Source: Undibacterium pigrum
GTDB taxonomy: Bacteria; Pseudomonadota; Gammaproteobacteria; Burkholderiales; Burkholderiaceae_D
Assembly (NCBI RefSeq): GCF_003201815.1
Contig: NZ_QJKB01000007.1
Span: 1 to 64,000, forward strand
Direction of reading: 5' to 3'
Length of the DNA: 64,000 bases
The first letter of the stretch is position 1. Each line of letters starts with the position of its first letter. Of this stretch, positions 35,436-44,524 are shown one piece after another. The position numbers and the translations under genes were made by a program. The notes beneath the pieces were generated by a model that saw nothing but the letters and a program-made list of their open reading frames with translations, was not told the origin of the DNA and searched no databases.

Positions 35436-36140
35436 ATGCCATCTACACTCATCGACAATCGCCGGCGCACCTTGCTGCTCAGTCCCGCTTTGCTCTTGCT
35501 GGCCTCACCACTATTGCATGCAGCCAGCACCTACCAAAAGACACAGGTCGATGGCTGGACCCTGATGCTGGACCAGGGCATACAAAGCGCAGACGCAGCG
35601 GCCAGGGCTGCCTTCATGGCAGCCTTGACAGAGCAGTTAAGCAAACTCAGGAAATTGCCAGCCCATGCACAGAGTGCTTTGCGCAGCGTCAGTATCTATA
35701 TATCCAGCGGCACTTACCGCGCCTTTGGTGCACAGCATCATCCATCAGCACTATGGCTGAAAGAGCATGGCTATCCGGTTGAGTTTGCAGGCAATATAGA
35801 AATCTGCAACTGGAAAGAATTTACTTCCATGGTCAAAAGCCAGCCATGCGCCATCCTGCATGAAATGGCACATGCCTACCACTTTCAACATCCCGAACTG
35901 GATGCGCTCATCAAGCGCGCCTATGAGAATGCCAAAGCCGCAGGGCTATACCGCAAGGTCACCCGCGACCACAGACCAGAGTTGCAGGAGGCCTATGCCC
36001 TCAGCAATCATCAGGAATATTTTGCTGAACTCAGCGAAGCTTATTTTGGGGAAAATGATTTTTATCCCTATAACAATGTCGAGTTGAAAAAAAATGATGC
36101 GCAGGGCTATGCGATGCTGGAAAGTGTTTGGAAGATGTAG
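35436..36140 (+). CDS. Secreted zinc metallopeptidase-like protein
   Basis: 234 residues from ATG 35436, chosen because it begins a signal peptide (basic MPSTLIDNRRR, then TLLLSPALLLLASPLLHA). The zinc motif HEMAH (LHEMAHAYHFQ) and a downstream glutamate helix (NHQEYFAELSEAYFG) form a gluzincin-type active site. The size and the short distance between the two recall anthrax-lethal-factor-like or MtfA-like zincins; the exact family is uncertain. Likely periplasmic or secreted. The gene starts about 90 bp after the WXXGXW lipoprotein, possibly the same transcript. Confidence 0.78.
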   Translation: MPSTLIDNRRRTLLLSPALLLLASPLLHAASTYQKTQVDGWTLMLDQGIQSADAAARAAFMAALTEQLSKLRKLPAHAQSALRSVSIYISSGTYRAFGAQHHPSALWLKEHGYPVEFAGNIEICNWKEFTSMVKSQPCAILHEMAHAYHFQHPELDALIKRAYENAKAAGLYRKVTRDHRPELQEAYALSNHQEYFAELSEAYFGENDFYPYNNVELKKNDAQGYAMLESVWKM

Positions 36141-36714
36141 TCACATCCCCATGTCCAGTTTTATCAAAGGCCAGTAAAAAATAAAGGCGGGTGCCATCAT
36201 GCGTATCTGCTATCTGCCTGGTCAACTTTCTCCTTTAGAACCTTCATTTTTTTACCTTCATTTCTCGCCGTTTCAACTATCGCTTTTAAAAAATATTTCC
36301 GGAAAGCGTCATGCGAGCTGAAAAGACACAAAGTTAAATAAAGCATTTATTATTGTTGTTAATTAGTATATTCTTATAATTACTAAATTGGCTTGCAACT
36401 GACGACTGGAAAGATGGCATGATCATGCTCCTTCATTCTCACGGGCAAGGAAGGTATTGCCGGTTTTCGCTGCCCCCATGCATGTAATTTGTGATGTTGG
36501 TCTTCATTAACATACTCACTTTTCTCTCAAGTTTTTAGCATCAGGATTCAAGCATCCATTTCAGCAGCAAGTATTTACTGGATGCGTAAGACGTCCATAG
36601 GAACTAAGCGTGCTGGCTGCCCTGGCCATTGAATGGGGCCCTATGAATGAAGCCCGGTTAATTGACACCAGTTAATAGACTCCCATGACCTGACGTTTTT
36701 GAAAGGCTAATACA
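36141..36714. other. Intergenic, 570 bp, upstream of GH75 gene
   Basis: AT-rich around 36335-36390, with a perfect TATAAT at 36375-36380 and a weak TTGTTG 16 bp before it. If used, the chitosanase gene has a leader of about 330 nt. No gene supported. Confidence 0.5.
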
Positions 36715-37407
36715 ATGGCTGATATCAAAACCTTGCTGGCCCGCATCGCTTATTCAGATATCTATACTCTGGAAAATGACCGGACTGCCTATTTCTTTGA
36801 AGCAGGCATGGCAATAGATGCAGACGGTGCCGCGCACGCTTATCATCCACAGACAGGCATGGGCCTGGATTATCTTGGAAATGCTGGCGTGCATGGTAAC
36901 TGGTGGGCCTTGGTCACTGACAATGGCATGCCCAGCGGTAAGCCTTTGCTGCAAAAAGCGAGTGATCCTGCACCCGGATTTTATATTTCAAAAACCAGCC
37001 TGGAAGATAAGGATCGTGCCTTGCAAGATCCCCGCCGCTATGTCGATGCTGAAGTTATTCCATTTTTTGTACTGCCTGGCAAGTTCAAGTTTGGTGCAAA
37101 ACTGGGTGATCTGGGGATAGCTATCAACACCGGCAATGGCAAAATCTGTGGCTGCATTCATGCCGACAACGGGCCGAGTGGAAAAATTGGCGAAGCTTCC
37201 ATTGCCCTGGCAAACAAGCTGGGCGTGCCCAGCAACCCAAAAAAAGGCGGTGTTGCGCATGGCATAGTCTATGTGGTTTTTCCAGGCAGTGCCAGCGGTT
37301 GGCCGGCCTCACCAGACACTTTAGAGCAAAGAGCACAGGCCAAATTTACTGCCTGGGGTGGTTTGGCCAGACTCAAAAACTGCTTGCCTGATATTGCATG
37401 GCAATAA
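36715..37407 (+). CDS. GH75 family chitosanase
   Basis: 230 residues. Matches fungal-type glycoside hydrolase 75 chitosanases: YFFEAGMAIDADGAAHAYHP, GLDYLGNAG, YVDAEVIPFFVLPG and the active-site block HADNGPSGKIGEASIALA. Putative catalytic D151 and E160 are nine residues apart, as in the Fusarium enzyme. It would cleave beta-1,4 bonds in chitosan. There is no signal peptide, unusual for an enzyme acting on an external polymer. A lipoprotein gene follows 52 bp later. Confidence 0.9.
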   Translation: MADIKTLLARIAYSDIYTLENDRTAYFFEAGMAIDADGAAHAYHPQTGMGLDYLGNAGVHGNWWALVTDNGMPSGKPLLQKASDPAPGFYISKTSLEDKDRALQDPRRYVDAEVIPFFVLPGKFKFGAKLGDLGIAINTGNGKICGCIHADNGPSGKIGEASIALANKLGVPSNPKKGGVAHGIVYVVFPGSASGWPASPDTLEQRAQAKFTAWGGLARLKNCLPDIAWQ

Positions 37408-37459
37408 ACCTGTCTGGCCTTGCCTGAAATGTGATACCACCTTTCTATCTGGAGATTGT

Positions 37460-38794
37460 ATGCGCCATTTTATGTGCTACCCCATCGTACTGAGTGCCAT
37501 ACTTTTTTTGTCAACTGGCTGCACAGTCACTGGCAAAGGACTGGACCCCGGGCCTGCCAGCGCGGCAAGGATAGGGATGGAAACTAAAGAAGGTGTGGCT
37601 AGAGATTATCCTGTCAATCTGTCGACACTGATACTTTTGTCTGTTCATGGCGACAAACGTAAAGTGAATGACACTGCCGCATCTATGCGCGCAGAAATGC
37701 AAGCGGATCTCGTCGCTATTAAAACCCTGCCTTCGGTTTCGACACAGGAGATTGATGCTGCGCAATCAGAAATTGAATATGCCCGTAAATATTTCTATGA
37801 TCATTGTCCTAGCAATGATCGTTGCGGGGTGTTGCGTGACAGGGTACAAGATCGCCTGATCTGGGCTTCTGAAAGTGCCTGTACGGATTACATGAGCAGC
37901 GTCAGAAAATCATTTACCCGCACTAATCTTAATCTCGGGGCGGCAACAACTGTTTTTGGCACGCTGGGCAGCCTTGTGACATCCATCAATACAGCCAGGG
38001 TGTTTTCTGGCGCTGGCGCAATTTCCAGCGGTTTGCGCGCTGAATATAATGACGTCTATTTCGCTTCTCAGGCATTTGAGCTGGTTTCCAAAGCAATACG
38101 CGCTACACGCGAAAAGGCACTCAAACGCATACATGATAATCGCCAGGCTAAAGGTATTAAAGAATATACACTTGAAGGTGCCATCGCCGACACCATGACT
38201 TACCATAGCTATTGCAATGTCATGGCAGGGCTGGAAGAAGCAGCCGATGCCGTGACGCGCGAACGCGACCCAGGACTCAAGAGAATCAACGAACTGTTGC
38301 AGGGTGCCAATACAGGAGCGACTTTTTCTTTGGGTACAGCCACTATCGATACTTCTGGTTTGCCGTCAGCTGCCAATAGCTGCAGACTGTTAACAACGCT
38401 TGCGCAAGACAGTAAAAAGGTTGTAGACGAATATACAGCGAACAATAAAAAATTGTTGGCAGACTCCACTGCAGACGCCGCAGCCAAGAAAGAATCTGCT
38501 GCGCACCTTGATAAAATCAAGAAACTCGACGAGGAAATTCAGCAATTGTTTGCGAATGCTAAGGGAGACTGCAATCTAAAAGATGGCGTCGTGGATAAAA
38601 AAGAGGCTGCCATGTTCGACGCAATTCGCAAATTTTCCAGTGTGGCACTATCTGAAAAAGCAGCTGAAAAATTGCGTTTTCAGTCTGCCAAAGAAGAAGT
38701 AAGTAAACTGCAATCAAAAATCGATGATATCTTAAGCCGTGCCAGATCGAAATTGGAAGAGTTGGTGGCACTTGCAAAAACCACGGCAACCTGA
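37460..38794 (+). CDS. Predicted lipoprotein, unknown function
   Basis: 444 residues from ATG 37460 (GGAG at 37451-37454). Signal peptide ends in lipobox STGC at about residue 21. Residues 60-350 are mostly helical, with a hydrophobic patch near 155-190 (GAATTVFGTLGSLVTSINTA). The C-terminal 90 residues are charged coiled coil (KEEVSKLQSKIDDILSRARS). Family not recognised. It directly follows the GH75 chitosanase on the same strand and may be cotranscribed. Confidence 0.78.
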   Translation: MRHFMCYPIVLSAILFLSTGCTVTGKGLDPGPASAARIGMETKEGVARDYPVNLSTLILLSVHGDKRKVNDTAASMRAEMQADLVAIKTLPSVSTQEIDAAQSEIEYARKYFYDHCPSNDRCGVLRDRVQDRLIWASESACTDYMSSVRKSFTRTNLNLGAATTVFGTLGSLVTSINTARVFSGAGAISSGLRAEYNDVYFASQAFELVSKAIRATREKALKRIHDNRQAKGIKEYTLEGAIADTMTYHSYCNVMAGLEEAADAVTRERDPGLKRINELLQGANTGATFSLGTATIDTSGLPSAANSCRLLTTLAQDSKKVVDEYTANNKKLLADSTADAAAKKESAAHLDKIKKLDEEIQQLFANAKGDCNLKDGVVDKKEAAMFDAIRKFSSVALSEKAAEKLRFQSAKEEVSKLQSKIDDILSRARSKLEELVALAKTTAT

Positions 38795-39343
38795 AACAGG
38801 CACAGGTGCCACGCACAGAAACACTCCAGCTTCATCAAATGCTGAATTGTGAGTGAGCCTGGGCCAGAGTAAAGGCTCACATCATTGTTAACGTTGACAT
38901 CTGAATGTCGGGTGAAAGAAATTCAGACTACAGTTTTGCGCCGTGCGCTTGATAGTGCAGCGTAAATCGGCGATTGCGCACATGTCAGCGAGAATATTGC
39001 CTTGTCGCTGACAATTTACTTAGCTGCCTTTTTATCTCCAGTGATGGCCGGTTGAGTAGCGCTTTTCTTTTCACCGTAATTTCCTTTATACCTGCTGCCA
39101 TTCCAGCCGGCACCGCCCCCCTTATTTTTACCTATCCCTGCGGAAGTGTGTTCGCGCACATATCAATACAAGAATAAGGGCTATCGTAGACACGTACACT
39201 AGGCTGCCATGCGAACGGAGTCTGGGTTTCATCGTCTCTGAAGTGATTATTTTGCGGCGTGTTGCCTTTCTTCTTCCTTTCCTTGTTATGCCTGGCTGGC
39301 GGCCTCTTTTTGATACCGCATTGTCACCAACGAGGAGAATACT
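38795..39343. other. Intergenic, 550 bp, upstream of poxB
   Basis: No gene supported. An 8-bp stem GTGAGCCT/AGGCTCAC (38853-38880) lies after the lipoprotein gene without a T-tract. The region must contain the poxB promoter; none is obvious. Confidence 0.5.
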
Positions 39344-41038
39344 ATGCAGCAAACCGTTGCCGAGCTTTTGGTCGCCACTTTGCATGAGATAGGCGTGCGT
39401 CAGATTTTTGGGGTAGTGGGCGATGCCCTCAATCCATTTACCGATGCCATACGCAAGAACAAAGACATGCAATGGATAGGCGTCAGGCATGAAGAAGGCG
39501 CAGCACTGGCCGCAGCAGGACAGGCCAAGCTGACTGGTAAGCTGGCGGTGTGCTGTGGCACGACTGGCCCTGGTGCCAATCATCTCATTGCTGGTTTGTA
39601 TGAAGCGCATAAAGATCATGCGCCGGTGCTGGCGATATCTGGCGGCGTTCCTGCTGCCCAGCGTGGCAATGATTATCTGCAAGAAAATACACCGGATTTA
39701 TTATTCCGCGATGTTGCGGTCTACACACAAACGCTGGCCAGTGCAGACCAGGCTGCCCATGTGTTTCATCAGGCGATTGCGCACGCCTATGGCATGCATG
39801 GCGTTGCTCACCTGAATATCCCACCTGATGTATTTGCAGCAAAGACCGATGGCAAGATGGAGAGTCTGGCGACCTTGCGTGCCTCGCCAGAAATGGCCGC
39901 CGACTTTGAAGACCTGGCTGTCGCCGCCCATCTGATAGAGCAGGCCAAAAAGATTGCGATTTTTGCCGGTACAGGATGCCGCTCAGCGATAGCGCAAGTG
40001 CTGGCGCTGGCAGAGCGCCTGCAGGCACCCATCATGCATACCTTCCGCGCCAAGGACATGGTGAGTTACACCCACCCTTACTGGATAGGCGGGGTAGGTC
40101 TTATCGGCGGTGCGCCAGGTGTCGATGCCATGCAAGAGGCTGATCTGGTCATCATGCTGGGTTCAGATTACCCCTATACCGAATACCTGCCAAAGAACGG
40201 CAAGGTCATCCAGATAGACTTGCGCCCGGAAGTGCTGGGGCGGCGTACCGGTGTGCAACTGGGCATAGTCGGTGCTATCAAGCCCAGCATCATGCAATTG
40301 CTGGAGCTGTTGCCGCCGCGCCATGACCAGCAATTTTTCCAGAGCGTGACTGAAGCGCGCAATAAATGGGATGAGATGCTGAACAAGAAAGCCGCACTGA
40401 AAGACAGCGACAAGCATGTCAATCCACAGGCACTGGCACGTGGTATCAGCCTGCATGCGCGAAGCAATGCAGCCATCATCATCGATACCGGCGTGGTCAC
40501 GCTGTGGTGTGGCAACTGGTTGCAGCAATCAGGCCAGCAAAGGATATTGGCTTCCTTCAATAATGCAGCAGTTGGTACCAGCCTGGGGCAGGCCAATGGT
40601 GTGCAGGCACTCGACCGCGACAGGCAGGTCATCGTGGCCGTTGGCGATGGCGGCTTCACCATGCTGCTGGGCGAGTTCATGACCAGTGTAGAACATCGCT
40701 TGCCCGTCAAGGTCATCGTTTTCAATAACCAGCAATGGGGCCTCGTGCATATAGAAATGGAAGAGGCCGGTTTGCCCGCTGACAAGGCCAGCACCTTTCC
40801 CAATATGGACTTTGCCGCGTTTGCGCAGGCTTGTGGCGCATCTGGCTTCACCGTCAGAAAATCTGCGGAGCTGGAGCAGGGTTTGCGCCAGTTGTTTGAC
40901 GCCCGCGGCCCTGCGGTGCTGAATGTGTTTATTGATCCCGAAGAACTGCCTTCCATGCCCCATGTCCACCTCGACCAGATCTGGCGCTTTGGCCTGGCGC
41001 GGGTGAAAGAGGCCTTGCTCGCTATTCGCGGCGAATGA
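39344..41038 (+). CDS. poxB: ThDP-dependent pyruvate oxidase/dehydrogenase (quinone)
   Basis: 564 residues, three-domain ThDP enzyme. Pyr domain with catalytic Glu in VRHEEGAALAAAGQAKLTG and TTGPGANHLIAGLYEAHKDH. Central FAD-binding-type domain. PP domain with the ThDP motif VGDGGFTMLLGEF...IVFNNQQWG. Closest to PoxB/pyruvate:quinone oxidoreductases, which oxidise pyruvate to acetate and CO2 at the inner membrane; acetolactate synthase is less likely because of the missing regulatory subunit gene and different C-terminus. SD GAGGAGAA before ATG. It overlaps the next gene by 4 bp (ATGA). Confidence 0.88.
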   Translation: MQQTVAELLVATLHEIGVRQIFGVVGDALNPFTDAIRKNKDMQWIGVRHEEGAALAAAGQAKLTGKLAVCCGTTGPGANHLIAGLYEAHKDHAPVLAISGGVPAAQRGNDYLQENTPDLLFRDVAVYTQTLASADQAAHVFHQAIAHAYGMHGVAHLNIPPDVFAAKTDGKMESLATLRASPEMAADFEDLAVAAHLIEQAKKIAIFAGTGCRSAIAQVLALAERLQAPIMHTFRAKDMVSYTHPYWIGGVGLIGGAPGVDAMQEADLVIMLGSDYPYTEYLPKNGKVIQIDLRPEVLGRRTGVQLGIVGAIKPSIMQLLELLPPRHDQQFFQSVTEARNKWDEMLNKKAALKDSDKHVNPQALARGISLHARSNAAIIIDTGVVTLWCGNWLQQSGQQRILASFNNAAVGTSLGQANGVQALDRDRQVIVAVGDGGFTMLLGEFMTSVEHRLPVKVIVFNNQQWGLVHIEMEEAGLPADKASTFPNMDFAAFAQACGASGFTVRKSAELEQGLRQLFDARGPAVLNVFIDPEELPSMPHVHLDQIWRFGLARVKEALLAIRGE

Positions 41039-42108
41039 ACGAAATTTTTATGGCAAAACGTATTCCCAAATCAACATGGAGCAAGTCTTTCACGCGTATC
41101 TTGAGCAGCATGAGCAAGACGATGACACGTGCGGGTACCACGGTGGTGAAAAAGGCTGTGACCAAGGCACTGGCGCTGCCCAGGGCAAGAAAGACAGCAA
41201 AGCTGGTCAGCACTGTCAAACCTGTAGCGGCAATACCGCTGGCCAAGGCCAGCCCCCGGCCTGACAGTAGCTGGACTGCGGGCATCACCGTCGGCCTGGC
41301 AGGTGCCAGGCGCTATCAACTGTACCGGCCACCAGGTGTGAAGCGCGGTGAGCGCCTGCCCCTCATGGTCATGCTGCATGGCTGCCTGCAAGATGCCGCC
41401 GCACTGGCTGCCAGCAGCAGGATGAACAGGCTGGCCGCCCGCAAGCGCTTCCTGGTGCTGTATCCCGAACAGGAAAAACTGGCGAACACCCATGCCTGCT
41501 GGAACTGGTATGAAACCCGCTCAGGCAGGGCGCAGCGCGAGGCCAGGTCCATCAATGCCGTGATAGACCAGCTTTGCCTGCAACAGCCCATAGACCCGCA
41601 GCGCATCGTCGTCGCCGGCCTCTCGGCAGGGGCCAGCATGGCAGCCTTGCTGGCGCTGGCTTATCCTGAGCGTTTCAAGGCGCTTGCCATGCATTCTGGC
41701 GTTGCCAGCGGGCTGGCAAATTCTACCGCCACGGCTGTCATGGCCATGCGTGGCCGCAAGCAGGATGCCGCCCCTTTGCCTGGCGGAATAAAGCTGCCAG
41801 CCTTGCTCGTCATACAAGGCAGCAAAGACCGTGTCGTCGCACCCGCCAATGCCGCATTGCTGGCGCGACAATGGGCAGAACAGGCAGGGGCAAAAGAGGG
41901 CAAGCCCCGCATCGTGCAACGCGGTACGCGTTACCCTGCCACCGTCACCAATTACCGCCGCCAGGGCCAGATTGTGGTCAGCCTGTGCGAAGTCACCGGG
42001 CTGGACCATGCCTGGAGCGGCGGCGCTGCCAGCCACGCCTATAGCGACCCCAAAGGGCCGGACGCATCCGGCATGATATGGGCCTTTGCCATCAAGCAGT
42101 TCTCTTAG
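41035..42108 (+). CDS. PHB-depolymerase family esterase
   Basis: 357 residues. Alpha/beta hydrolase of the LpqC/PHB depolymerase type: YRPPGVKRGERLPLMVMLHG, CLQDAA, the conserved WNWYE block, nucleophile elbow GLSAGASM, and the His in GLDHAWSGG. The basic N-terminal 70 residues (many Lys/Arg, Ala) resemble a phasin-like or granule-associated extension, and there is no signal peptide. The substrate is probably an intracellular ester or short-chain polyhydroxyalkanoate (inference). ATG overlaps the poxB stop (ATGA), so it is coupled to pyruvate oxidation. Confidence 0.88.
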   Translation: MNEIFMAKRIPKSTWSKSFTRILSSMSKTMTRAGTTVVKKAVTKALALPRARKTAKLVSTVKPVAAIPLAKASPRPDSSWTAGITVGLAGARRYQLYRPPGVKRGERLPLMVMLHGCLQDAAALAASSRMNRLAARKRFLVLYPEQEKLANTHACWNWYETRSGRAQREARSINAVIDQLCLQQPIDPQRIVVAGLSAGASMAALLALAYPERFKALAMHSGVASGLANSTATAVMAMRGRKQDAAPLPGGIKLPALLVIQGSKDRVVAPANAALLARQWAEQAGAKEGKPRIVQRGTRYPATVTNYRRQGQIVVSLCEVTGLDHAWSGGAASHAYSDPKGPDASGMIWAFAIKQFS

Positions 42109-42327
42109 AGCCTGCTGTGCGTGCCATTGTTGCTATGCGTGTTATTGCGGCAGCCAGAATCCCCTCCATCAAAAACACTTGAAAAACTCTTGCACAGTGT
42201 TGGGCAACACACAGACTCTGGCATTCAGGATGTCTATTCTGAGCATATTCTCCTGTGCTTTGTAGCAGATAAAAAAACAGGCGATGTCATTCCTAAAAAA
42301 ACCAAGCGAAAGAAGACGGGTACCTAT

Positions 42328-43245
42328 ATGAATAACACGACAACTGAGGCAACTGTGCTGCTAGCCACATCAGAAAACGCAAGCCGTGCTGGCACATCCG
42401 GCGTGTCCTGGGGGGCGGTACTTGGGGGCGCCGTAGCAGCGGCTGCCCTGTCATTGATACTATTGATGCTGGGTACGGGCCTGGGCCTGTCTTCGGTGTC
42501 GCCGTGGTCTTATAACACCACGGTCATCGGCATTTCAACAATCGCCTGGCTGGCGTTTACACAACTGGCTGCGTCCGGCATCGGTGGTTACATCGCTGGC
42601 CGCCTGCGCACCCGCTGGACCAATGTGCATGACCACGAAGTCTACTTCCGCGACACCGCACACGGCATGCTGGCCTGGGCAGTGGCATCCCTGCTGACTG
42701 TGGGTTTGCTGGCCAGCGCAGCCACCAGCATACTCGGCAGCGCAGCCGACGCAGCAGGTACGGCAGTGAACGCCACAGCAACCGTGGCTGGCAATGCAAA
42801 AGTCAACCCGGTAGATTATTTCACTGACATGCTGCTGCGTGCCGACCAGGCTACTGCAACAACATCAACGGCTACAGACGGCACAGCCAGCAACTCCGGC
42901 AATAGTAATAGCGTACGCATGGAAGTAGGTCGCATCCTGTCCACAGACATCGCCAACGGTTCCCTGTCACCAGCCGACCGTGACTATCTCGCCAGGCTGG
43001 TTGCCAAACGCGCCGACATGACACAGGTAGATGCCACCAAACGTGTTGACGCCGTCTTTGATCAATTGAACAGGTCAGTGACAGAAGCAAAAAACTCGGC
43101 AAAACTGGCTGCTGACCAGGCACGCAAGGCAGCTGCAAATTCTGCCCTGTGGATGTTCGTCGCCCTGCTGCTGGGCGCCTTCGTCGCCAGCCTCGCCGCA
43201 ACCCTGGGTGGCCGCCAACGTGATCAGGCACATCTGATCGCATGA
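42328..43245 (+). CDS. Membrane protein (SWGAV family, often called PhnA-like)
   Basis: 305 residues from ATG 42328. An N-terminal segment SWGAVLGGAVAAAALSLILL begins a four-helix layout: two helices, loop with RLRTRWTNVHDHEVYFRDTAHG, one helix (AWAVASLLTVGLLASAATS), a long soluble helical region (about 150-270), and a final helix before the basic C-terminus. The pattern matches an envelope protein family common in Proteobacteria, often labelled PhnA-like. No known role. It is followed by a hairpin and a 24-residue membrane peptide gene. Confidence 0.8.
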   Translation: MNNTTTEATVLLATSENASRAGTSGVSWGAVLGGAVAAAALSLILLMLGTGLGLSSVSPWSYNTTVIGISTIAWLAFTQLAASGIGGYIAGRLRTRWTNVHDHEVYFRDTAHGMLAWAVASLLTVGLLASAATSILGSAADAAGTAVNATATVAGNAKVNPVDYFTDMLLRADQATATTSTATDGTASNSGNSNSVRMEVGRILSTDIANGSLSPADRDYLARLVAKRADMTQVDATKRVDAVFDQLNRSVTEAKNSAKLAADQARKAAANSALWMFVALLLGAFVASLAATLGGRQRDQAHLIA

Positions 43246-43252
43246 TTTTTCT

Positions 43253-43292
43253 CCCTTGCTCATTAATCCATTAAGTCATTAATGAGCAAGGG
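43253..43292. repeat. 15-bp inverted repeat hairpin
   Basis: CCCTTGCTCATTAAT (43253-43267) and its exact inverse (43278-43292), 10-nt loop, no T-tract. It lies between the membrane protein and the small peptide gene and may stabilise or separate their messages. Confidence 0.85.
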
Positions 43293-43325
43293 CTTACACC
43301 ACTTTATAATTTTTCGGAGCCTATC

Positions 43326-43400
43326 ATGCGTTCTATCTTACTTTTACTGCTGGGAATCCCACTCCCTATCGTTATCCTGATCGCCTTGTTTGTGCGTTAA
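43326..43400 (+). CDS. 24-residue membrane peptide
   Basis: Short frame MRSILLLLLGIPLPIVILIA... ending LFVR, one complete hydrophobic helix with a proline kink. Clear SD GGAG at 43316-43319, and an intrinsic terminator 15 bp after the stop. The arrangement (SD, hydrophobic peptide, terminator) is typical of genuine small membrane proteins, possibly regulatory or stress-related. A toxin role cannot be excluded. Confidence 0.7.
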   Translation: MRSILLLLLGIPLPIVILIALFVR

Positions 43401-43415
43401 GTTGTAGAGATATAG

Positions 43416-43446
43416 CAAAGGCCAGCTGTTTAGCTGGCCTTTGTTT
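43416..43446 (+). terminator. Intrinsic terminator
   Basis: 12-bp stem CAAAGGCCAGCT / AGCTGGCCTTTG (43416-43427, 43432-43443), 4-nt loop, then TTT. Closes the transcript of the small membrane peptide. Confidence 0.88.
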
Positions 43447-43517
43447 ATCTACTGCCTGCAGGTCGACACTTGTGAGATTAGAGCGTGGCCGCACATACTT
43501 TCTTGACAAAAAAACGA

Positions 43518-43886
43518 CTACGATGGTGTATTACGCCCAACATCTACTAACATATTCCACGGACATGTCTCTATAAATTCATCTACATTTTTCTTGGACT
43601 TTAAATCTCTAAGTTTATCGTGCGTAACTAATAATCCTGTTAAGCGTTGATTCCATTGGCGATAGTTCATTCTCAATACCACAATTACTTCGGAGAAATC
43701 TCCTGCATTTTCAATCTCTGGCAATCTGTAATTATTCATTTCAATCGATACGAATTTTTCAAGAAATACCACATTTTCTTGATTGTATGCTGCTCTTCGC
43801 TCAAGTTCAGGCAAGTCAAATAAGTCGTTAAACCTATTCCATCGTGATTGACGTTTTTTATCATCAGAGCTCATTTTATCAGGCAA
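43518..43886 (-). CDS. Hypothetical protein in AT-rich segment
   Basis: 122 residues; ATG at 43874 (MSSDDKKRQSRW) is an alternative start. Soluble and charged, with no recognised motif. The DNA is clearly AT-richer than its neighbours, as is the next gene, which suggests a small acquired island. Not recognised. Confidence 0.6.
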   Translation of the reverse strand: MPDKMSSDDKKRQSRWNRFNDLFDLPELERRAAYNQENVVFLEKFVSIEMNNYRLPEIENAGDFSEVIVVLRMNYRQWNQRLTGLLVTHDKLRDLKSKKNVDEFIETCPWNMLVDVGRNTPS

Positions 43887-43974
43887 GTTTTATATTATTT
43901 ATCAATAATAAAACAATCGAAGAAATCGAAGTAAGCGCCAGGGCAACACGCTTTATCACCTATCTGCTTTCAAC

Positions 43975-44397
43975 TTAAGATGCCTCAAAGTTACCATACA
44001 CACTAAATTCCACAGGCAAGCCAATTTCAGCAATCATAGCCGCAGATGTGGTATCCAGCATAAACTCAACACTGGAATCACCTCCATCTTCTTCTGTTTT
44101 ACTAATGAATATGTTAAGCCAGACATGTTCTGCATTTGGCAAGTTACCCAGCAAATCAAAGGCATGCTCAAATGTGGATTTGAACAGGGCAAGGTGATCC
44201 ACGATAGGCATGGCATATGACACCTCGTCGCTTTTCCAAAACCAAAAACCAAATTTAGAGATAATCTTTTTGGGAGAACGAGAATTACGTACACTCCCTT
44301 TTCGACCAGAAGAGCGGGGATTGACCCTTAAAATGCTTGTGATCTCCTCGGGGTCAAGGGAGTCACCTGTAATTCTCAGTGCGAGATTTGTTTGCAT
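43975..44397 (-). CDS. DUF4279 domain protein
   Basis: 140 residues from ATG 44397; the frame extends 11 codons further. Begins LALRITGDSLDPEEITSILR, the DUF4279 signature, followed by RSSGRKGS and a Trp-rich strand (FGFWFWKSDEV). DUF4279 proteins are small, cytoplasmic and of unknown function, often near polymorphic toxin immunity genes. It is AT-rich and next to another AT-rich unknown gene. Confidence 0.8.
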   Translation of the reverse strand: MQTNLALRITGDSLDPEEITSILRVNPRSSGRKGSVRNSRSPKKIISKFGFWFWKSDEVSYAMPIVDHLALFKSTFEHAFDLLGNLPNAEHVWLNIFISKTEEDGGDSSVEFMLDTTSAAMIAEIGLPVEFSVYGNFEAS

Positions 44398-44524
44398 AAA
44401 AAAACGATACGATATCCGGTCATTTCTCAATCTCCATCATCGTACATCATCGTAGCCTGTTTCAGTATGCATGTGCGATCCAGATACTCAGATCGCACAT
44501 ATGGATACAGCTTAATTTGTTGGC

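Noticed and set aside
38974..39177. 67-codon frame upstream of poxB
   Set aside because: No ribosome binding site and no recognisable feature; hydrophobic stretch is likely chance.
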